Source: Paenalcaligenes sp052103955
GTDB lineage: Bacteria; Pseudomonadota; Gammaproteobacteria; Burkholderiales; Burkholderiaceae_B
Assembly: GCA_052103955.1 (NCBI GenBank)
Contig: JBQELO010000019.1
Span: forward strand, 1 to 64,000
Direction of reading: 5' to 3'
DNA length: 64,000 nucleotides
Positions 62,579 to 64,000 of this stretch are shown here, in pieces; position 1 is the first letter of the stretch; every line of letters starts with the position of its first letter. The position numbers and the translations under genes are program-made. Under the pieces are notes generated by a model. It was given only the letters and a program-made list of their open reading frames with translations. It did no database searches and had not been told where the DNA came from.

Positions 62579-62613
62579 GTTGGTTAGGCGGAAATGCCTA
62601 CGCGTGACAGAAC

Positions 62614-62886
62614 TTAGGACGAGACAGTGCTTGATGGCCATGCCAAAGACTCTGCAGCCAATACAGTTCTACGCATTTCTTCATGTTGAGTGTGTAGTGA
62701 GATATAGCGCTCTTGTTCCGCATCATCTCGAGTAACCGTGCCGTTAAACGACTCTTGTACGTAGTTGGCATACCAGACGGATTCACTGACCGTCATACCT
62801 ACAAAGATTTCATTGTCGTCCTGATCAGTGGACAAGGCACGGATTTCTGACAGATACGCCCGTTCATTGGGCTGAAATTTCAACAT
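62614..62886 (-). CDS. Hypothetical small acidic protein
   Basis: A 90-residue soluble protein. GGAG lies five bases before the ATG at 62886. The sequence starts MLKFQPNERAYLSEIRAL, has an acidic stretch STDQDDNEIFVGMTVSES, and a helical second half. No motif, signal peptide or membrane segment is recognisable. The family is unknown. Confidence 0.75.
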   Translation of the reverse strand: MLKFQPNERAYLSEIRALSTDQDDNEIFVGMTVSESVWYANYVQESFNGTVTRDDAEQERYISLHTQHEEMRRTVLAAESLAWPSSTVSS

Positions 62887-63080
62887 AAGACTCCTTAAAT
62901 GAACCTACATTGTAGTCGTCTATCTGAAATCGCCTAGGGTAGTAGTCAAAAGAGGGTGAGGAAGGGGGATCATCCTAGGCACGACTCAGCTAAGTGATAA
63001 GCCTGTGCTGAGCTGAGTAACATATTGATGCCGTAGGGGGAGAGTGGGAGGGGGGGGATGGCCTTGCTCGTTAAGCTGCA

Positions 63081-63338
63081 TTATTGTATTGGCATAAAAG
63101 ACCAACCTTTTTGTTTCATGCATGCATGTCGAAGATCTTGGTTCCGCGTAATTGCTTTGGATCTTACGTCGTCACTATCTTTGTAGCTGTAGTCGCTACC
63201 ATATTTAAGAACATCATACTCACAATCAGATATTGCAGCCTCGCGCTCTGAAGGAGTGCCCCCGGGTTTTTGCCATGAGTAATTTCCAAAGGCACATCCA
63301 GCCAGAATAACACTGATTAATATAATGGATTTCTTCAT
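63081..63338 (-). CDS. Small lipoprotein
   Basis: An 85-residue protein with a lipoprotein signal peptide (MKKSIILISVILAGC; lipobox LAGC, Cys15). The mature part is charged and holds a Cys pair (DCEYDVLKYG and RHACMKQKGW) that could form a disulphide. ATG 63338 follows GGAG by five bases. The function is unknown; it resembles many small periplasmic stress- or envelope-associated lipoproteins only in general form. Confidence 0.8.
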   Translation of the reverse strand: MKKSIILISVILAGCAFGNYSWQKPGGTPSEREAAISDCEYDVLKYGSDYSYKDSDDVRSKAITRNQDLRHACMKQKGWSFMPIQ

Positions 63339-63570
63339 TTTTTCTCCATACGGTAAGCCTACAACGATCAAGTTTTGTGTTTGATGCCTCGTTTCTTGAG
63401 GGGGATGTAGGACATTTATAGCACATTGTATGTATATTAGAAGACCCTAATATGGGAGTGACGGCTGCTAGGGTAGCTTGAATGGTATATACAAAATTTT
63501 ATTCTTGTCTTGAGTTGCCGATTGGGGGCAGTTTTTATCGATTATTCAGCGCACTGTGACGCGTAACTGA

Positions 63571-64000
63571 CTACAGTTTCATCTGGGCATAGACGGCTTG
63601 TGACACACGCATTAACTCAGCCCTGTCAGTACCCGCAGAGATTGCGTAGCCAAAGTTATTTTCTACCCAATAGAACACATTGATGGGACCATCGTTTCCA
63701 AACTGAAAGGCAGCATTGGCTTCGCTGGGGATTTCTCGTGTGACATACAGCGTCAGCCGCTGTCCGCTTTCTGAGCCGTACATGAATTGAGCAACAGGGC
63801 CGCGCTCACCGGGTAGCAAGCGGCCGCCAATAAGTTCATAGCCTACGTGCGACAGCGAAGGCGCTTTTACCTCGGTGCCCATCCTTTTTGTGAGCCAGGT
63901 TACTAGCGCTTGTTCTTGGTCTGCGCTGACTTCAACAGGTCTGCGTACGTCAGGGCTATACACCACGTGAGCGACAGCGGCTCGCTGTGCAAAGCCGGAT
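63571..64000 (-). CDS. Anti-sigma factor, C-terminal periplasmic part (truncated at window end)
   Basis: The open frame runs off the right edge, so the N-terminal half is missing. The visible 143 residues start AQRAAVAHVVYSPDVRRPVEV and contain LVTWLTKRMGTEVKAPSLS, GGRLLPGERGPVAQFMY and VFYWVENNFGYAISAGTD, the layout of the periplasmic part of ECF anti-sigma factors common in Betaproteobacteria. The cytoplasmic sigma-binding domain and transmembrane helix should lie beyond 64000, next to an ECF sigma gene. The reading is from family resemblance. Confidence 0.82.
   Translation of the reverse strand, partial: SGFAQRAAVAHVVYSPDVRRPVEVSADQEQALVTWLTKRMGTEVKAPSLSHVGYELIGGRLLPGERGPVAQFMYGSESGQRLTLYVTREIPSEANAAFQFGNDGPINVFYWVENNFGYAISAGTDRAELMRVSQAVYAQMKL

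Overview
The window looks like a chromosomal segment of a betaproteobacterium near the Alcaligenaceae (Burkholderiales). The pointers are a D-aminoacylase with the metal-ligand spacing of the Alcaligenes enzyme, ESPR-type autotransporters, tandem glycine riboswitches and moderate G+C. This placement is inference, and no rRNA or taxon-defining gene is present. No insertion sequence, phage or CRISPR array was seen.

Layout. 1-460: the end of a tRNA array (Gly, Ile, Glu, Ser, initiator Met) with a terminator. 595-7207: a divergent pair of autotransporter proteases, followed by an unannotated 43-residue peptide gene with its own terminator. 7552-12212: LysR regulator and MFS exporter, a chromate transporter with a small overlapping partner, and a META-domain lipoprotein. 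12390-19046: a LysR regulator divergent from a catabolic operon (D-aminoacylase, permease, beta-lactamase-fold hydrolase, nitrilase-superfamily amidase, N-formylglutamate amidohydrolase). 19237-28496: BenE and AEC carriers, then cupin-mqo-poxB and cydABX, which feed and oxidise the quinol pool. 28502-32129: assorted enzymes and a CynX-like carrier. 32538-35547: tandem PPC-domain paralogues. 35651-38228: a second bd-type oxidase (CIO type). 38601-48101: a glycine-riboswitch-controlled CycA carrier, a chemoreceptor, an aminobutyraldehyde dehydrogenase operon with a GntR regulator and a soluble Cache protein, and a riboswitch-controlled DadA. 48179-55568: small proteins, an outer-membrane protein, an ESPR miniprotein, a CatB-like acetyltransferase, and a GlxA regulator with two isochorismatase-fold hydrolases. 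55630-64000: a giant mosaic autotransporter, LrgA/LrgB-like proteins, small membrane and lipoproteins, and the end of an anti-sigma factor.

Two regulatory signals stand out. First, four promoters share a TCAGTGAT box whose end lies 20-21 bases upstream of a -10-like hexamer. They precede all three autotransporter genes and the ESPR miniprotein gene, although these are spread over 57 kb, so they look like a type V secretion regulon under one activator. Second, the region upstream of the CIO oxidase carries a TTGTATGG motif array phased at 23 bases, with a second cluster at 11 and 12 bases, that is about one and two helical turns.

Metabolically the segment leans towards amino acids, amides and quinone-linked oxidation. 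Glycine and D-amino acid import (CycA) and oxidation (DadA) are both under tandem glycine riboswitches. N-acyl-D-amino acids are deacylated. Malate, pyruvate and amino acid electrons go to quinone and then to either of two bd oxidases.
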